The notes beneath the pieces were generated by a model. That model was not told where the DNA came from and did not search any database. It worked only from the letters and a program-made list of their open reading frames with translations. DNA of 64,000 bases from positions 558,001 to 622,000 of the forward strand of contig NZ_JAESVN010000001.1 of assembly GCF_016765775.1 (NCBI RefSeq), written 5' to 3'. The translations under genes and the position numbers were made by a program. Shown one piece after another: positions 26,005 to 35,870 of the stretch (its first letter is position 1; every line of letters starts with the position of its first letter). This DNA is from Szabonella alba. Its GTDB lineage: Bacteria; Pseudomonadota; Alphaproteobacteria; Rhodobacterales; Rhodobacteraceae.

Positions 26005-26931
26005 ATGAACCATTTTCTCGACATCCACACCACCACCGCACCCGATCTGCGGGCCATCATCGACAATGCCCGCGCGATGAAGGATGCCCGCAAGGGCCGT
26101 CCCCGGGGCATGGCCGATGACGACCAGCCGCTTTCGGGCCATATGGTCGCGCTGATCTTTGAAAAGCCCTCGACCCGGACCCGCGTCTCTTTCGATGTCG
26201 GCGTGCGGCAGATGGGCGGGCAGACCATGGTGCTGTCGGGCAAGGAAATGCAGCTTGGCCATGGTGAGACGATTGCCGATACCGCGCGCGTCCTGTCGCG
26301 CTATGTCGATCTCATCATGATCCGCACATTCGAGGAGGCGACGCTGCTGGAAATGGCCGAACATGCCACGGTGCCAGTCATCAACGGGCTGACCAACCGC
26401 ACCCATCCCTGTCAGATCATGGCCGATATCATGACCTATGAGGAACATCGCGGCCCCATCGCGGGCAAGAAGGTGGTCTGGTGCGGCGATGGCAACAATG
26501 TCTTTGCCAGTTTCGCCCATGCGGCGGGGCAATTCGGCTTTGACCTGTCCTTCACCGGTCCGGAAACGTTGGACCCCGAACGGACATGGCTGGATTTCGC
26601 CGCCTCCAAGGGCCATCCCGTCACGATTGAGCGTAATCCCGACCGCGCGGTGGAAGGCGCGGATCTGGTGGTCACCGATACCTGGGTCTCGATGCATGAC
26701 CCGGAATCGGCCAAGGAGCGGCGCCACAACCAGTTGCGCGCCTATCAGGTCAATGAGGCGCTGATGGCGCGGGCGAAACCCGATGCGCTGTTCATGCATT
26801 GCCTGCCCGCGCATCGCAATGACGAGGCGACAAGTGCTGTGATGGACGGCCCGCATTCGGTGATCTTCGATGAGGCCGAAAACCGGCTGCACGCGCAAAA
26901 GGCCGTCATGCGCTGGTGTCTGGGGCGTTAA
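26005..26931 (+). CDS. argF: ornithine carbamoyltransferase
   Basis: A 308-residue OTCase. Carbamoyl-phosphate site [13 protein letters not shown] is near residues 52-64; HPCQIMAD and the ornithine-loop MHCLPAHR are intact. It converts ornithine and carbamoyl phosphate to citrulline in arginine synthesis, next to argD as often in Rhodobacteraceae. Start: ATG at 26005, with an in-frame ATG two codons earlier (25999) as an alternative; GAAAG upstream serves either. Confidence 0.96.
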   Translation: MNHFLDIHTTTAPDLRAIIDNARAMKDARKGRPRGMADDDQPLSGHMVALIFEKPSTRTRVSFDVGVRQMGGQTMVLSGKEMQLGHGETIADTARVLSRYVDLIMIRTFEEATLLEMAEHATVPVINGLTNRTHPCQIMADIMTYEEHRGPIAGKKVVWCGDGNNVFASFAHAAGQFGFDLSFTGPETLDPERTWLDFAASKGHPVTIERNPDRAVEGADLVVTDTWVSMHDPESAKERRHNQLRAYQVNEALMARAKPDALFMHCLPAHRNDEATSAVMDGPHSVIFDEAENRLHAQKAVMRWCLGR

Positions 26932-26979
26932 ACCTGCCGGGCGTTTCGCCGGGACTGGCGGAAGGGGTAAGGGGCGGGG

Positions 26980-28158
26980 TCAGTGCCGCCCCGGTCCTGC
27001 GCCATCGGCCCCCGCTGCCCGCCCCGCCTGCGCGGCAACCACCAGCAGCAGCAGCGCCATCGCGGCGAAAGTCCAGCGGAACCCCACCGCCTCGGCCACC
27101 CAGCCGATCATCGAGGGCGCGATCAGGATGCCGGAATAGCCCATCATCGTGACCAGCGCGATGGCGGCCCCCGCCTGCGCCCCGCCATGGTTTCCGGCGG
27201 CCGAAATGACCACGGGCACGGTATTGGCGATGCCCAGCCCCGCCAGCGCGAAGGCCAGAACCGCCCATGCGCTGCCCGGCGCAAGGCTTGCCGCAAGGAT
27301 ACCCGCCGCCGCGACCAAAGCCGAGACGCGCAGCACCCGCGCCGCGCCAAAACGGTTGCGGATCCCGTCACCCGCAAAGCGCATCACCGCCATTGCGCCC
27401 GAGAAGGCGCCGAAGGCCAGACCCGAGGCCGCGATTCCGGCGCCAAGCTCCTGTTTCAGGTAAAGCGCCGCCCAGTCCAGCACCGCGCCCTCGGGCACCA
27501 TCGAAAACAGCGCCATCAGGCCGAGGATATAGATGGCCAGCCCTTTCGGCCAATGGCCGGGCCGGGCCGCCGGATGATCGCCTGCTGCCTGATCCGTCGC
27601 GGGTAGATCAGCGCGCAGCAGGCGCGGCAAGGCCAGCAGGACCGCCAGCAGCGCCAGCGTGCAGGCCAATGCGGCATGACCGACCGCCCCCATCGCCGCG
27701 ATCAGGACCCCGCCGCCCATGCCGCCGGCAAATCCGCCAAGGCTCCAGAACCCGTGTGACGAGGACATGATTGCACGGCCCATCCGGCGCTCGACTTCGA
27801 CCGCATTGGCGTTCATCGCAACATCCATGCAGCCGATTGCAGCCCCCATGACAGCCATGGCCAGTGCCAGCAGCGGCATGGACGGGGCCAGCACGACCAG
27901 CAGCAGCGCGATCATCGCCAGCGGTGCGAAGATCCGCAGCACGCCCACCGTGCCAAACCGCGCGATCAACCAGCCGGACCCCGCCATCGCGCCCACGGCC
28001 CCAAGGCCCAGCACAAGGATCAGCAGACCCAGAACGCTTTCGGTAATGCCGAAACGCGGCAGGATCAGCGGGATCTGCGGCGCCCAGCTGCCCATCACGA
28101 ATCCATTGGCCAGAAACATCGCCGCGACCGCGCCGCGCCCCTGTCTGATCGCGTCCAT
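26980..28158 (-). CDS. MFS transporter
   Basis: A 392-residue carrier with 12 predicted membrane segments and the motif A-like GSGWLIARFGTVGVLR after the second helix, related to the YbjJ/FucP-like group. Substrate unknown. I prefer the ATG at 28158, which has GGAAGG at a good distance, over an ATG at 28191. It is convergent with argF and stands alone; the hydrophobic stretch and Ala/Gly bias are normal for the family. Confidence 0.85.
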   Translation of the reverse strand: MDAIRQGRGAVAAMFLANGFVMGSWAPQIPLILPRFGITESVLGLLILVLGLGAVGAMAGSGWLIARFGTVGVLRIFAPLAMIALLLVVLAPSMPLLALAMAVMGAAIGCMDVAMNANAVEVERRMGRAIMSSSHGFWSLGGFAGGMGGGVLIAAMGAVGHAALACTLALLAVLLALPRLLRADLPATDQAAGDHPAARPGHWPKGLAIYILGLMALFSMVPEGAVLDWAALYLKQELGAGIAASGLAFGAFSGAMAVMRFAGDGIRNRFGAARVLRVSALVAAAGILAASLAPGSAWAVLAFALAGLGIANTVPVVISAAGNHGGAQAGAAIALVTMMGYSGILIAPSMIGWVAEAVGFRWTFAAMALLLLVVAAQAGRAAGADGAGPGRH

Positions 28159-28319
28159 GACCCCGCCTTCCGCTGTTGCGCCGGTCTGCATAGCGCAGCG
28201 CCGAGGGCGGGGGAAGGGCAGGCCCGCCGCATCGCAGGGGCGATCCGAAACGCTTTGAAACCTGCGCGTGACCGGGCTCGGCGAAAGCGCAGGGCCGGGT
28301 CCGGGCCTCGCCCCGCCGG

Positions 28320-30830
28320 TCAGGTGCCGCGCGGCTTGGCGCGCAGGGTGGGGTCGGCGGCGCGCGGATCCTCGGGCCAGGGGTGGCGGGGATAGCGCCC
28401 GCGCATATCGCGGCGCACATCGCCGTAAGAACTGGTCCAGAAACCCGGCAGATCCAGCGTGACCTGCACCGGCTTGCCCCCCGGTGACAGCAGCGTCAGC
28501 CGCAGCGGCAGGGATTTCGGCCCGACCGTCGGATGGGTCGTGGTGCCGAAAAGTTCCTGCAGGCGCAACTCAACCCCCGGATAATCGCCGGAATAGTCGA
28601 TGGGAATGCGCCGCCCCAGCGGGGTTTCGAAATGCGAGGGCGTCAGCCGGTCCAGCATTTGCAGCGCTTCCCATCCCAGAAGCGCGCGCAGCGGTTCGGT
28701 CAGGTCCAGCGCGCGCAGATCGGCAAGGGTGCGGACCTTTGCCAGATAGGGCAGCAGCCATGCCCCGTCTGATCCCAGCAGCGCATCATCCGACAGGTCG
28801 GGCAGATCGGCCCCGTCGCGGCGGCAAAGGGCGACCCGGGCGCGCAGCCTTGCGGCGGCGGGCGTCCACGTCAGTCCGGTCAGGCGCAGCCCCTCGAAAG
28901 CGGCCTGTGCGATGGCCTCGGGCGGGGGATCGGGCCAGATCCGGTCATCCAGCACCAGCGCGCCAAACCGTTCCTGCCGCCGCATCAGGATGCGGCTTTC
29001 GCGCCGGTCCCATTCGCAGCGGTCCTGCCAGCGGATCTGCGCGGCATAAAGCGCGCGCAATTCCGCCTCGGTGATGGGGGCGGCCTGCCGGATGCGCGCC
29101 TCGCTGCGGTCGCCGTCCAGATCGGTCGCGACGATCAGGCGCTGGCCGGCAAGGGGCGTGCCCTCCTCCATCACGGCGCCTTTGCCGCCCGACAGCAGGA
29201 AACGCGGCGCATCGCCCTTGCGGCGCAGGCCGATGCGGTCAGGATAGGCCAGCGCCGCCAGCTGCCCGATGGACAGATCCTGCGGATCAATGGCGCGGAC
29301 CTGCCGGGCAAGGCGTTTCGCCTCGGTCCGGATGCGGTCGGCCACGCCGCGATCCACGGTGAAGGGGTGATCGGCCTCAAACCCTTTGGCATTGCCCACC
29401 GCCTTCAGCCGCAGCGCCAGATCGGGCGGTGCGCCCCGGATCGGGTCACGCTCGGACAGGATCGCGGCCAGCGTGGTGGCGCGCTCTCCGCCACCTGCGG
29501 TCAGCAGCATATGGCCAAGGCGTGGATGCAGGGGCAGGGCGGCCAGCGCGCGGCCATGATCGGTAATCCTTCCCGCTTCCAGCGCGCCAAGGGCGGATAG
29601 CAGCGCCTGTGCCTCGGCCATGGCGCCGGGATTGGGCGCGGTCAGAAAGTTCAGGCCGTCAGCCCCGCCCCAAAGTGCGAGTTCCAGCGCAAGCGGCGTC
29701 AGATCGGCGGATTCGATCTCGGCGGGCGGGAAGGGGGCCAGCGCGCCCTCCTCCCCCCTGGTCCAAAGGCGGTAGCAGACCCCCTCGGCCACGCGGCCCG
29801 CCCGGCCCCGGCGCTGTTCGGCCTCGGCGCGGGTCACCCGTTCGGTCACCAGCCGCGACATGCCGGTATTGGGATCGAACCGCGCCCGCCGCGCCCGGCC
29901 CGCATCGACCACGACGCGGATATCGGGAATGGTCAGCGAGGTTTCGGCAATCGCGGTTGCCAGCACGATCTTGCGGCCTGCGGCGACCGGGGCAAGGGCT
30001 GCGCGCTGTGCGCTGAAATCCATCGCACCATAAAGCGGGCGCAGGGTGCAGCCGGGTGGCAGGCGGCCAGACAACGCCGCCTCACAGCGCCGGATCTCGG
30101 CCTCACCGGGCAGGAAGGCCAGAACGCCGCCCTCGGGCACCTCGTCCAGCGCCTGCAGGATCAGCGCTGCCATCTCGGCCTCAAGCCTTGCGCGCGCAGG
30201 CAGAGGGCGCAGCAGCCAGCGGGTTTCGACCGCAAAGGCCCGCCCTTCCGAGGTGATCAGCGGCGCGCGGCCCATCGGATCGGCCATCAGATCGGCGACG
30301 GGTGCCGCCTCCAGCGTGGCGGACATGGCCAGCAGGATCAGATCCTCGCGCAGTGCGCCGCGCACTTCCAGCGCCAGCGCAAGGCCCAGATCGGCATGAA
30401 GGGAGCGTTCGTGAAATTCGTCGAAGATCACCGCGCCGATGCCCTCAAGCCCCGGATCGGACTGGATCATCCGCGTCAGGATCCCCTCGGTCACCACCTC
30501 GATCCGGGTGCGGGATGAGGTTTTCGCCTCCCCCCGCATCCGGTAGCCCACGGTTTCACCGACCGGTTCCCCCAACGTCTGCGCCATGCGTTCGGCCGCC
30601 CCCCGCGCGGCAAGGCGGCGCGGTTCCAGCATCAGGATGCGGCCCTGCGTCAGCCCGGCCTCCATCAGGGCCAGCGGCACGCGGGTTGTCTTGCCCGCGC
30701 CCGGCGGGGCCTGCAGCACGGCCATGCGGCGCGCGGCAAGGGCGGCCAGCAGATCGGGGATTGCCGCGTCGATGGGCAAGGGCGCGGCAGGCGCGGGGGC
30801 GCGCGGAGATATCGGGTCAGGGGTGCTCAC
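28320..30830 (-). CDS. hrpB: ATP-dependent helicase HrpB
   Basis: An 836-residue DEAH-box helicase. Walker A APPGAGKTT, motif II FDEFHERS, SAT motif MSATLEAAP, and motif VI region QRRGRAGRVAEGVCYRLW are in order, followed by HA2 and the HrpB C-terminal domain (PTVGPKSLPLRLTLLSPGGKP). Its cellular role is poorly defined. The start is a GTG at 30830; there is no earlier ATG and the next in-frame ATG would remove part of the helicase core. It begins 7 nt after the stop of the DUF3108 gene. Confidence 0.93.
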   Translation of the reverse strand: MSTPDPISPRAPAPAAPLPIDAAIPDLLAALAARRMAVLQAPPGAGKTTRVPLALMEAGLTQGRILMLEPRRLAARGAAERMAQTLGEPVGETVGYRMRGEAKTSSRTRIEVVTEGILTRMIQSDPGLEGIGAVIFDEFHERSLHADLGLALALEVRGALREDLILLAMSATLEAAPVADLMADPMGRAPLITSEGRAFAVETRWLLRPLPARARLEAEMAALILQALDEVPEGGVLAFLPGEAEIRRCEAALSGRLPPGCTLRPLYGAMDFSAQRAALAPVAAGRKIVLATAIAETSLTIPDIRVVVDAGRARRARFDPNTGMSRLVTERVTRAEAEQRRGRAGRVAEGVCYRLWTRGEEGALAPFPPAEIESADLTPLALELALWGGADGLNFLTAPNPGAMAEAQALLSALGALEAGRITDHGRALAALPLHPRLGHMLLTAGGGERATTLAAILSERDPIRGAPPDLALRLKAVGNAKGFEADHPFTVDRGVADRIRTEAKRLARQVRAIDPQDLSIGQLAALAYPDRIGLRRKGDAPRFLLSGGKGAVMEEGTPLAGQRLIVATDLDGDRSEARIRQAAPITEAELRALYAAQIRWQDRCEWDRRESRILMRRQERFGALVLDDRIWPDPPPEAIAQAAFEGLRLTGLTWTPAAARLRARVALCRRDGADLPDLSDDALLGSDGAWLLPYLAKVRTLADLRALDLTEPLRALLGWEALQMLDRLTPSHFETPLGRRIPIDYSGDYPGVELRLQELFGTTTHPTVGPKSLPLRLTLLSPGGKPVQVTLDLPGFWTSSYGDVRRDMRGRYPRHPWPEDPRAADPTLRAKPRGT

Positions 30831-30837
30831 GCATCCA

Positions 30838-31584
30838 TTATCGGCGTTTCATCAGCGCTTTGCCATAGAGCGTATCGGTCGAAACCTCGACCACGCGCAT
30901 CCGCCCGTCGCCCGCAGGCGCATAGGTCAGGGTGAAGGGAAAGCGCGTCTTTTCGGCCATATCCTCGGGTGAAAATCCGGCCACGCGGCTGTAGACGCCG
31001 CTGCAGGTCACGGTGTCGCCCTGCCGTTGCGGCGCCGACAGCGTGATGCGGGTCGCACGGCGCCCGTCGAACATGTTCTGGTCAAAGGCGCATTCCCCAC
31101 CGGCATCGACATCGCGCAGCGTGGCGTAAAGCGCCGTGACCGGGTCCACCGCGCCGCGCATCGTGGCGGGGTCCACATCATAGGGGCGCGGATCACGGGC
31201 GGGTTCATTCACCACATTGGCAGGACGGCCCCCGCGAAACTCCATCGAACTGCGGCTTTGGCGGCGGCCGGTATCGGCGTTTTCGCTGTAGCGCGCGGGG
31301 GCGTAGCGGCCCTGAGTGATGCTGCCCCCGGCCTCGGCGGTATATTGAAACCGGCGCAGCATCGCGGCGATGCCGGTGCTTTCCAGCCTGCCCGAAACGG
31401 AATAGCGGCTCCCCTCCTGAGCGGCGGCAATGGACAGCCGCCCCGCCGTGATGCCACGCAGGATGATGTCGAAACTGGCGCGGTCCTCGATGCGCGCGGA
31501 CTGGGCAGCCATCGGGGTGGCAACCGCGAGGCCAAGCGTTGCGGCAAGCGCAATCGCGGGAAAACGTCGGCGGATCATCGACAT
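30838..31584 (-). CDS. DUF3108 domain periplasmic protein
   Basis: A 248-residue exported protein with a Sec signal peptide cleaved after about MAAQS (residue 28) and a DUF3108 beta-rich domain (FDIILRGITAGRLSIAA, YSVSGRLESTGIAAML). The C-terminal part carries two cysteines (GGECAFDQN, DTVTCSGVY). Function unknown. AAAGGAAAAA precedes the ATG at 31584. It is likely co-transcribed with hrpB. Confidence 0.8.
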   Translation of the reverse strand: MSMIRRRFPAIALAATLGLAVATPMAAQSARIEDRASFDIILRGITAGRLSIAAAQEGSRYSVSGRLESTGIAAMLRRFQYTAEAGGSITQGRYAPARYSENADTGRRQSRSSMEFRGGRPANVVNEPARDPRPYDVDPATMRGAVDPVTALYATLRDVDAGGECAFDQNMFDGRRATRITLSAPQRQGDTVTCSGVYSRVAGFSPEDMAEKTRFPFTLTYAPAGDGRMRVVEVSTDTLYGKALMKRR

Positions 31585-31743
31585 CGGTTTTTCCTTTCCG
31601 GCCCGGTCCATTCACGGCAAGCGCATGTCCCTTGGCGCAAGATGGGGCCAAACCGGGCGCGGCGAAAGCCCCCGCCTGCCACCGGGCGTTGACATTTGCG
31701 TGGTCTCCCCCTTGGTTGGGCAAAACCGTGCCGGAGCCATGCC

Positions 31744-32736
31744 ATGCAGATTTCCGACCTTGCAGACAGGATTGCGGCAGGCGACCGCCGGGCGCTGGCG
31801 CGGGGGATCACGCTGGTGGAATCCAACCGCGCCGATCACCGCAAGGCGGCGCTGGACCTGACCGAGCGGCTGCGCACCACGGGGCGTGAGGCGCTGCGCA
31901 TCGGGCTTTCGGGCACGCCGGGCGTGGGCAAATCCACCTTCATCGAAAGTTTTGGCCTGATGCTGGCCGAAACCGGGTTGCGCATTGCGGTGCTGGCGGT
32001 CGATCCCTCATCCGCCCGCACCGGCGGGTCGATCCTTGGCGACAAGACGCGGATGGAACGGCTGTCGCGCCATCCATCCGCCTATATCCGCCCCTCGCCC
32101 AGCCAGTCGCATCTGGGCGGCATCGCACGCCGCACGCGCGAGGCGGTGGCGCTGTGCGAGGCGGCAGGTTTTGACATCGTGCTGATCGAGACGGTCGGCG
32201 TCGGGCAGTCGGAAACCGTGGTGGCGGAAATGTGCGATCTTTTCGTGCTGCTGCTGGCCCCGGCGGGGGGCGATGAATTGCAGGGCGTCAAGCGCGGCAT
32301 CATGGAAATGGCCGATCTGATCCTTGTGAACAAGGCCGATGGCGATCTGAAACCCGTGGCGACACGCACCTGCGCCGATTATGCCGGGGCCCTGCGGCTG
32401 TTGCGGCGGCGCCCGCAGGATCCGGACGGCTTTCCCAAGGCGATGACGGTTTCGGCGGTCGAGGCTGCGGGGCTGGATACCGCATGGGCCGAGATGCGCG
32501 CGCTGATCGGCTGGCGGCGGGAGACGGACCATTGGACCGCGCGCCGCGCCGCGCAGTCGCGCCACTGGTTCGAGGAAGAGGTGCGCCGGGGCCTGCTGGC
32601 CGCCCTGACCGAGGATCCGGCGATCCGCGCCGCGATGGCCGATGCGGCCAGACGGGTGGCCGAAGGGCTGGACGGTCCCGATGCCGCCGCTGCGGCGATG
32701 CTGCAAGACCTGCGTCACAGGCCCGCGCCCGGCTGA
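31744..32736 (+). CDS. meaB: methylmalonyl-CoA mutase-associated GTPase MeaB
   Basis: A 330-residue G3E-family GTPase. Walker [43 protein letters not shown] and the G4 motif NKAD are intact. MeaB protects and loads cobalamin in methylmalonyl-CoA mutase; members were once called ArgK. The mutase itself is not in the window. The ATG at 31744 has a GGAG site. A 10-bp hairpin follows the stop. Confidence 0.94.
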   Translation: MQISDLADRIAAGDRRALARGITLVESNRADHRKAALDLTERLRTTGREALRIGLSGTPGVGKSTFIESFGLMLAETGLRIAVLAVDPSSARTGGSILGDKTRMERLSRHPSAYIRPSPSQSHLGGIARRTREAVALCEAAGFDIVLIETVGVGQSETVVAEMCDLFVLLLAPAGGDELQGVKRGIMEMADLILVNKADGDLKPVATRTCADYAGALRLLRRRPQDPDGFPKAMTVSAVEAAGLDTAWAEMRALIGWRRETDHWTARRAAQSRHWFEEEVRRGLLAALTEDPAIRAAMADAARRVAEGLDGPDAAAAAMLQDLRHRPAPG

Positions 32737-32759
32737 CCGGCCATTTTGTCCGTTGCCCG

Positions 32760-32789
32760 GCAAGGGCAGGCAGCGAACGCTGCCCTTGC
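32760..32789 (+). terminator. hairpin downstream of meaB
   Basis: Perfect 10-nt arms GCAAGGGCAG/CTGCCCTTGC (32760-32769, 32780-32789) enclose a second self-complementary GCAGCG/CGCTGC. No U run follows, so termination is probable but not certain. Confidence 0.55.
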
Positions 32790-32889
32790 GCCCGCTTAAC
32801 CACGCCTTGCTAGTCCTGTGCCCGTCCCGGCGGGCGGCCAAGCTGCGCCTGTCCGGTCTCGGATGCACGCAAGCAAGGGGTCAGACGCG

Positions 32890-35178
32890 ATGAACAAGGT
32901 GATTACCGACGGGCTTCTTCTGATGCCGCCGCCCTTTTCGGCGGGGTTGGGCAACTGGTCGCGTGAGGACGGCACGCCCGGATCGGCGAGTTGGGCCGGA
33001 CAGCCCAATGCCGCATTCGTTCCGGCGGATCAGGATTTCGGCGGTTGCATGGAGATCCAGAAAAACCAGTCGGTAACGCCGGTGCGGTCCTATCTGCAGA
33101 CCCCGATCCAGCCCGGCCTGTATCTGCGGGTGCGCGCAAGGGTCAAGGCGGTCTCGGGCAATCTGCCGACGGTGCGCATTGCGGCATGGGCGGGGCGGGG
33201 CGACGGTAGCGCGGTTGCGGGGCTGACCCTGTCAGGGCCGACCGTCCCGCTGACCGCCTATGGCGCGGTGGTCACGGTTTCCGCCATCATCGCGCCCGCC
33301 GCGCGGCAGGGCGTCGACATGGTCTGGGGGACCGAGCCGGTCTATGGCCATTTCGGGCTGAACCTGACCGGGCCGAATGGCGGGGTTGTCCGTATTGATG
33401 ATATCGAGATCGAGGATGTGACCGATATCTTCCTGCGCAAGATGCTCGACTGGGTCGATGTGCGGGATTACGGCGCCCTTGGCAATGGCACCACCGATGA
33501 CAGCGCGGCCTTTGCCGCCGCCGATGCCGATGCGAACGGGCGGTCGGTTCTGGTCTCGGCGGGCACCTATTTTCTGAACAATCATGTCGCTTTCGCGTCC
33601 CATGTCCGGTTTGAGGGCACGGTGGTCATGCCGCCGCAATTCCGCTTGTCCTGTTCCAAGAATTTCGATCTGCCGACCTATGAAGCCGCCTTCGGGTCCG
33701 AAGAGGCCGGATTCCGGCGCGGGCTGCAGACGCTGTTCCATTTCTCGGATCATGTTGTGTTCGATCTGCGCGGACGGCGTGTCACGATCCGGTCGCCGGT
33801 CGATGTGGCCGCACTGGCGGGGATCGACGCGCTGGTGCAGCGCCGGATTCTGGCCAACGGGATGCTGGAGGCCGCGAATACCGCCGACTGGGATGACGAG
33901 ACCGCCAGTTCGGTTGCCACCTATACCCCGTCAAACCCCCTGCGCCTGACCAATGTGCTGAACCTTGCGGCGGTGCCGGTGGGCGCGCGCGTGATCGGCA
34001 CCGGCGTCGGGCGAGAGGTCTATGTCACCTCGAAAGACATGGGCGCAGGCACGATCACGCTTTCCCGTCCGCTTTGGGGCGCGGCGGGCACGCGCAGCTA
34101 TGATTTCGTGCGCTACAAATACATGCTGGATTTCAGCGGCTTTGCCAGTCTCAGCCGGTTCGAGATCTTCGATCTGGAATTCAACTGCAACGGCCGCGCC
34201 AGCGCGCTGATGCTGCCGCCCTCGGGCAAGACCTTCCGGCTGGCGGAATCGATCGTCAACAAGCCCAAGGATCGCGGCATCACCTCGATCGGCGATGGCT
34301 GTCAGGGTCTGTTCGTGGATCAGTGCCAGTTCCTGTCCAACGAACAGCCCGTTCCGGTGCAGGACCGCACCACCATCGCGATGAATGTGAATTCGAACGA
34401 TGCCAAGATCCGCGACAACCGCGTGGTCCGCTTTGCGCATTTCGCCATTCTGGGCGGGTCGGGCAATATCATCCTCGGCAATCATTTCTTTCAGGGCGAC
34501 GACCAGACGGCGGGGGTGCGCCGGGCGGGACTGATCTTCACGACACCCAATGTCAAATCGCTGATCACCGGCAACTATATCGACAACTGCTTTATCGAAT
34601 GGGGCAATGAACATGATGCCGAGCCGGATTTCTCGAATGAGTTCTCCTTCGGCGGGCTGACGCTGACCGGCAATATCTTCACCACCAACGATGTCTCACC
34701 CGCCTTCCGCTGGTTCGTGGTGACGCCTTACGGGCCGGGGCATTTCCTGAACGGGCTGATGGTGAATGACAATGTGTTCCGCACGGTGAATGCGACCATC
34801 GACCGGGTCGAGGCGGTGGACACCACCCATGCGACACTGGATTTCACGCGGTTCCGCAATGTCATCATCGAGGCGAACACGTTCAACGGGGTGACGCGGG
34901 GCATGCAAAGCCCGGTGATGCTGCGCCATGACCAGAACACTGCCGCCGATACATGGGTGGTCGATGCCAGCCAGAACCTGCCCTTCGGCAGCCATGCCCG
35001 CAATGTGCAGTCGGTGGTGGCCGAAGGGGCGGTCACCACGGCGGGGGGCGTGACGAATTTTGCGATGCCCTATGTCGAAACCTCACGCGGGGCGGGCAGC
35101 AACCTGATTCATCTGCGCTGGCCGCAGGCGCTGCGGGGCCGGGCGCATGTGACGATCCGCTGCGACAATCCGAACTGA
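32890..35178 (+). CDS. large right-handed beta-helix protein, pectate lyase_3/GH28-related
   Basis: A 762-residue protein without signal peptide. Residues about 1-180 form an N-terminal lectin-like or carbohydrate-binding part (MNKVITDGLLLMPPPF). From WVDVRDYGALGNGTTDDSAAF (near residue 185) a Pectate_lyase_3/GH28-type parallel beta-helix starts, with repeated rungs such as ITGNYIDN, LTGNIFTTND and VNDNVFRT. The catalytic residues cannot be assigned. No pectin or capsule gene is near. Related proteins I recall from Rhodobacteraceae include head-spike components of gene transfer agents, so a capsule-binding spike is a possibility. Confidence 0.75.
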   Translation: MNKVITDGLLLMPPPFSAGLGNWSREDGTPGSASWAGQPNAAFVPADQDFGGCMEIQKNQSVTPVRSYLQTPIQPGLYLRVRARVKAVSGNLPTVRIAAWAGRGDGSAVAGLTLSGPTVPLTAYGAVVTVSAIIAPAARQGVDMVWGTEPVYGHFGLNLTGPNGGVVRIDDIEIEDVTDIFLRKMLDWVDVRDYGALGNGTTDDSAAFAAADADANGRSVLVSAGTYFLNNHVAFASHVRFEGTVVMPPQFRLSCSKNFDLPTYEAAFGSEEAGFRRGLQTLFHFSDHVVFDLRGRRVTIRSPVDVAALAGIDALVQRRILANGMLEAANTADWDDETASSVATYTPSNPLRLTNVLNLAAVPVGARVIGTGVGREVYVTSKDMGAGTITLSRPLWGAAGTRSYDFVRYKYMLDFSGFASLSRFEIFDLEFNCNGRASALMLPPSGKTFRLAESIVNKPKDRGITSIGDGCQGLFVDQCQFLSNEQPVPVQDRTTIAMNVNSNDAKIRDNRVVRFAHFAILGGSGNIILGNHFFQGDDQTAGVRRAGLIFTTPNVKSLITGNYIDNCFIEWGNEHDAEPDFSNEFSFGGLTLTGNIFTTNDVSPAFRWFVVTPYGPGHFLNGLMVNDNVFRTVNATIDRVEAVDTTHATLDFTRFRNVIIEANTFNGVTRGMQSPVMLRHDQNTAADTWVVDASQNLPFGSHARNVQSVVAEGAVTTAGGVTNFAMPYVETSRGAGSNLIHLRWPQALRGRAHVTIRCDNPN

Positions 35179-35258
35179 TACAACCGGGCAGAACCGGGCC
35201 GGGCAGAACTGGCCGAGCAGGATCTGGGCGCGCGGGGCAAGTCCCTGCGCGCCCGGCG

Positions 35259-35795
35259 TCATTGCCCGGTCAGATCATCGCTGCCGATGCGGAATGCACG
35301 GGCAAATCCGGCATTGAGCAGTGCCGAAACCGGGCGCAGCCGGACGAAGGCAAAATCTGGAAAGTCGATGTAAAGCGTCGATTTGGGATGGTCCGCCAGC
35401 CAATGAGCGCGCAGTGCGTCGCGCGCGGGATCGTCCTTGTGGACAAAGGTGGCCTCGGCCCGGATCATCAGGCGCGGATGGGTCAGGGGATCGCCCTTGG
35501 CGCCCGGTTCCCCCACCAGCAGGGCGCAGGCCGGATGCGCATGCAGGGCAGCACTATGCGGGGCCAGCGCGGAAATCAGCGTGACCGGCCCGCCATCGGG
35601 TGCAAGCCCAAGCGCGACGCGGCTGATCCCCGGCGTGCCGGTTTCGGGATCGGTCCAGGCCAGCGCGGCAAAACGGGCCTCGCGCAGAATGCGGCGCGTC
35701 AGGTCCAGCGCCTCGCCATCGGCGGGACGCAGCGGATCGGGGCGCGGCCCCGGTTCTGGAGTGCGGGCTTGGGCTTTGAAGGGATCGGGCGGCAT
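35259..35795 (-). CDS. HugZ-like pyridoxamine 5'-phosphate oxidase-fold protein
   Basis: A 178-residue split-barrel flavin-binding protein (RFAALAWTDPETGTPGISRVAL, VTLISALAPHSAALHAHPACALLVGE, HPKSTLYIDFPDFAFVRL). The family includes haem-utilisation protein HugZ and general FMN-dependent reductases. The C-terminal stretch with LNAGFARAFRI fits HugZ-type proteins. CAGGAG precedes the ATG at 35795. It is divergent from the SulP carrier gene by 75 nt. Exact function uncertain. Confidence 0.8.
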   Translation of the reverse strand: MPPDPFKAQARTPEPGPRPDPLRPADGEALDLTRRILREARFAALAWTDPETGTPGISRVALGLAPDGGPVTLISALAPHSAALHAHPACALLVGEPGAKGDPLTHPRLMIRAEATFVHKDDPARDALRAHWLADHPKSTLYIDFPDFAFVRLRPVSALLNAGFARAFRIGSDDLTGQ

Positions 35796-35870
35796 GGGGC
35801 ACTCCTGCACGGGTTGACAGGCGGGCTGGCGTGGCGCTTGCTGGCTTTCATCCTTCGCTAAAGGCGGATC

